Positions 4,210-6,279 of a stretch of DNA of 6,279 nucleotides are shown here, one piece after another. Position 1 is the first letter of the stretch. Each line of letters opens with the position of its first letter. A program made the translations under genes and the position numbers. The stretch is from an uncultured Collinsella sp. (GTDB lineage Bacteria; Actinomycetota; Coriobacteriia; Coriobacteriales; Coriobacteriaceae), in assembly GCA_902493145.1 (NCBI GenBank), contig CABUOA010000065.1:1-6279 (forward strand). Direction: 5' to 3'. The notes under the pieces were generated by a model. It saw nothing but the letters and a program-made list of their open reading frames with translations. It did not search any database and was not told where the DNA came from.

Positions 4210-6121
4210 GGCAACGACCGCCGAGCGCGCGCTCAACCGCAAGGGCGGCACCATGTCGCGCCTCATCAAGACGCTCTTTGGCTTCTATCCCGTGCTTTTG
4301 CCCCTCGTCGTCGCCGGCGTGGTGCTCTGCGCCATCATCAACTCCATCGGCGCGACCTTCCTGCAGAGCGCCCTGCAGATTATTAGCGAATCGTGGCAGT
4401 CGGGCGATTGGGAAGCCGCACAGCCCAAGATTCTGCAGCTCGTGACCACCCTCGCCTGCATCTACGGCGTCGGTATCCTGTCCTCGCTCTTCTGGAACCG
4501 CGCCATGGCTATCGTCACGCAGGGCTCGCTCGAGAAGCTGCGCGAGATGATGTTCAACCGCATGCAGGACCTGCCGATCCGCTACTTCGACACGCACCAG
4601 CGCGGCGATATCATGAGCCACTACACCAACGACATCGATACGCTGCGTCAGATGATCAGCCAGTCGCTGCCCAACCTGCTCATGACGATCATCATCATCG
4701 TCACGGTGTTCTTTATCATGCTGTACTACAGCGTGTGGATGTGCCTGGTCATCATCGCCGGCGTCGCCTTTATGACCTTTATGACCAAGCTGCTCGGCTC
4801 CAACTCCGCGCGCTTCTTCATTGCGCAGCAGACCGAGCTCGGCGTGGTCGAGGGCCATATCGAGGAAGTCATGAACGGTCAGAAGGTCGTCAAGGCGTTC
4901 TGCCACGAGTCTGCCGCCGAGGCCGATTTTGACGAGCGCAACGAAAAGCTCTTTGAGGTCTCGCAGAAGGCCAACATGTACGCCAACATCCTCATGCCCA
5001 TCCTTATGAACCTGGGCAACCTGCTCTACGTGCTGGTGGCCCTTGCCGGCGGCATTTTCCTTGCGCTGGGCGTGCCCAACCTGAGCATCTCGGGCATGGC
5101 GCTGTCGATCGCCGTCGTGGTGCCGTTCCTCAACATGACCAAGCAGTTCTGCGGACAGATCGGCCAGATCTCGCAGCAGATCAACGCCGTGGTCATGGGC
5201 CTCGCCGGCGCCGACCGCATCTTTGAGCTCATCGACGAGGAGTCCGAAGCCGACGAAGGCTATGTGACACTCGTCAACGCGCAGGTCAACCCCGACACCT
5301 GGCAGCTCGAGGAGGCTGACCACCACACCGGCATGTGGGCGTGGAAACATCCGCACCGCGCAACCGGCGAGATCGAGTACGTGCCGCTGCGCGGCGACCT
5401 GGTCATGGACAACGTCGACTTTGGCTACACGCCCGACCACGAAGTGCTGCACGGCGTGTCTGTGTTTGCCAAGCCGGGCCAGAAAGTTGCGTTTGTCGGC
5501 GCCACCGGTGCCGGCAAGACGACCATCACCAACCTCATCAACCGCTTCTATGACATCGCCGACGGCAAGATCCGCTACGACGGCATCAACGTCAACAAGA
5601 TTCGCAAGGCCGATCTGCGCCGAAGCCTGGGCGTCGTGCTGCAGGACGTGAACCTGTTCACCGGCACCGTGATGGATAACATCCGCTACGGCAACCTGGA
5701 CGCCACCGACGAGGAGTGCATCGCGGCGGCCAAGCTCGCGGGCGCCGACGACTTTATCACCCGCCTACCCGACGGCTACGACACTATGCTCACCGGCAAC
5801 GGCGCGCAGCTGTCGCAGGGCCAGCGCCAGCTGATTTCGATCGCACGCGCTGCCGTCGCCGATCCGCCGGCGATGATTCTGGACGAGGCTACGTCGAGTA
5901 TCGACACCCGCACCGAGGCCATCGTGCAGGCGGGCATGGACAAGCTCATGGAGGGCCGCACGACGTTTGTCATCGCACACCGCCTGTCCACCGTGCGCAA
6001 CTCCGACGCGATCATCTGTCTGGACCACGGCCGCATCATCGAGCGCGGCAACCACGACGAGCTGATCGCCAAGCATGGGTACTACTACCAGCTGTACACC
6101 GGAGCGTTTGAGCTGGAGTAG
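4202..6121 (+). CDS. ABC exporter half-transporter, catalytically competent subunit
   Basis: The 639-residue protein has a membrane domain with about six helices (roughly 27-50, 78-100, 155-177, 179-197, 262-290, 294-313) and a nucleotide-binding domain (about 399-635). The ATPase motifs are complete: A-loop Tyr409, Walker A GATGAGKT (433-440), Q-loop Gln481, Walker B AMILDE (557-562) with catalytic Glu562, and H-loop His593 (IAHRLST). Its signature is LSQGQ (537-541), the degenerate form. With the upstream subunit this gives one competent site (this Walker A/B plus the partner's VSGGQ) and one degenerate site, as in heterodimeric exporters of the TM288, LmrD and EfrD type. Between the two domains is an extra segment of about 50 residues (346-398) rich in His and Trp (HHTGMWAWKHPH). 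It is the last gene of the operon and overlaps the first transporter by 8 nt (ATGAGTAA), which suggests equal production of both halves. Confidence 0.92.
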   Translation: MSKATTAERALNRKGGTMSRLIKTLFGFYPVLLPLVVAGVVLCAIINSIGATFLQSALQIISESWQSGDWEAAQPKILQLVTTLACIYGVGILSSLFWNRAMAIVTQGSLEKLREMMFNRMQDLPIRYFDTHQRGDIMSHYTNDIDTLRQMISQSLPNLLMTIIIIVTVFFIMLYYSVWMCLVIIAGVAFMTFMTKLLGSNSARFFIAQQTELGVVEGHIEEVMNGQKVVKAFCHESAAEADFDERNEKLFEVSQKANMYANILMPILMNLGNLLYVLVALAGGIFLALGVPNLSISGMALSIAVVVPFLNMTKQFCGQIGQISQQINAVVMGLAGADRIFELIDEESEADEGYVTLVNAQVNPDTWQLEEADHHTGMWAWKHPHRATGEIEYVPLRGDLVMDNVDFGYTPDHEVLHGVSVFAKPGQKVAFVGATGAGKTTITNLINRFYDIADGKIRYDGINVNKIRKADLRRSLGVVLQDVNLFTGTVMDNIRYGNLDATDEECIAAAKLAGADDFITRLPDGYDTMLTGNGAQLSQGQRQLISIARAAVADPPAMILDEATSSIDTRTEAIVQAGMDKLMEGRTTFVIAHRLSTVRNSDAIICLDHGRIIERGNHDELIAKHGYYYQLYTGAFELE

Positions 6122-6136
6122 GCAGGTTTGTTCCAC

Positions 6137-6242
6137 GGAGGTCTCCCAGGCGGGCCGGGGTGTAACCTCCGTGCTCAAACATTCTCGCTGCGCTGCGAAA
6201 CTGCGCGCGGAAGTTACACCCCGGCCCGCCTGGGAGACCTCC
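6137..6242. repeat. Perfect 30-bp inverted repeat downstream of the exporter operon
   Basis: The bases 6137-6166 and 6213-6242 are exact inverted copies. After one mismatch (6167/6212) seven further pairs (6168-6174 with 6205-6211, one of them G-U) extend the stem inward. In RNA this would be a very stable, GC-rich stem only 15 nt after the last stop codon, so it may act as a 3' boundary or RNase III substrate. No T-run follows on either strand, unlike a standard intrinsic terminator. A rival pairing exists between CACGGAGG (6134-6141) and CCTCCGTG (6166-6173). Length and perfect arms would also fit a miniature repeat element. Confidence 0.75.
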
Positions 6243-6279
6243 TGCGCGCAATCAACCCGTCATTTAGAACGGAATAAAG

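Noticed and set aside
2806..4269. Long minus-strand open frame (487 codons) opposite the first transporter
   Set aside because: It is rich in His, Val, Gly and Asp in the way expected for the complement of high-GC3 codons, shows no known domain, and the + strand frame encodes a complete ABC transporter.
4100..5452. Long minus-strand open frame (450 codons) opposite the second transporter
   Set aside because: Same composition artefact; the + strand motifs are unambiguous.
1..6279. CRISPR array, tRNA, rRNA, transposase or phage genes
   Set aside because: No regularly spaced direct repeats, tRNA cloverleaf or CCA end, conserved rRNA segments or recombinase motifs were seen on either strand.

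Overview
The window reads as chromosomal DNA from a high-GC, Gram-positive anaerobe. Third codon positions in the genes are overwhelmingly G or C, Shine-Dalgarno sites are strong and AGGAGG-like, and the gene set (MarR regulator plus two half-transporter exporters, a pyridoxamine kinase, a TIGR04076 protein) fits gut Coriobacteriia such as Collinsella. The genus is an inference from protein and codon flavour, not proof.

Layout. Positions 1-54 hold the last codons of an unidentified + strand gene. A short convergent gap (55-186) carries three copies of an 18-nt motif, two of which form a perfect hairpin that looks like the terminator of the leftward operon. That operon (minus strand, 1333 to 187) encodes a pyridoxamine/pyridoxal kinase followed by a small Cys-rich TIGR04076 protein, overlapping by 8 nt. 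A gene-free gap (1334-1898), AT-richer than the genes, separates it from a rightward operon (1899-6121). The gap holds an imperfect inverted repeat enclosing a terminator-like hairpin, a 12-bp hairpin, and a well-formed promoter with several dyads suited to a MarR operator.

The rightward operon encodes a MarR-family regulator and two ABC half-transporters, again joined by 8-nt overlaps. The transporters are complementary. The first has degenerate catalytic residues (Ala in Walker A, Asp for the catalytic Glu, Gln for the H-loop His) but a good signature motif. The second has intact catalytic residues but a degenerate signature (LSQGQ). This is the pattern of an asymmetric heterodimeric exporter with one ATPase-competent site (TM287/288, LmrCD, BmrCD and EfrCD type). 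The likely circuit is a MarR repressor that controls its own operon and the export of some toxic or signalling compound; the substrate cannot be read from the sequence.

Downstream of the operon (6122-6279) lies a perfect 30-bp inverted repeat without a T-tract. I see no CRISPR array, tRNA, rRNA, transposase or phage gene. Most of the window is a recognisable kind of locus. The less explained parts are the intergenic repeats, the identical overlap geometry at all three gene junctions, and the His/Cys- and His/Trp-rich patches in the regulator and in the second transporter.
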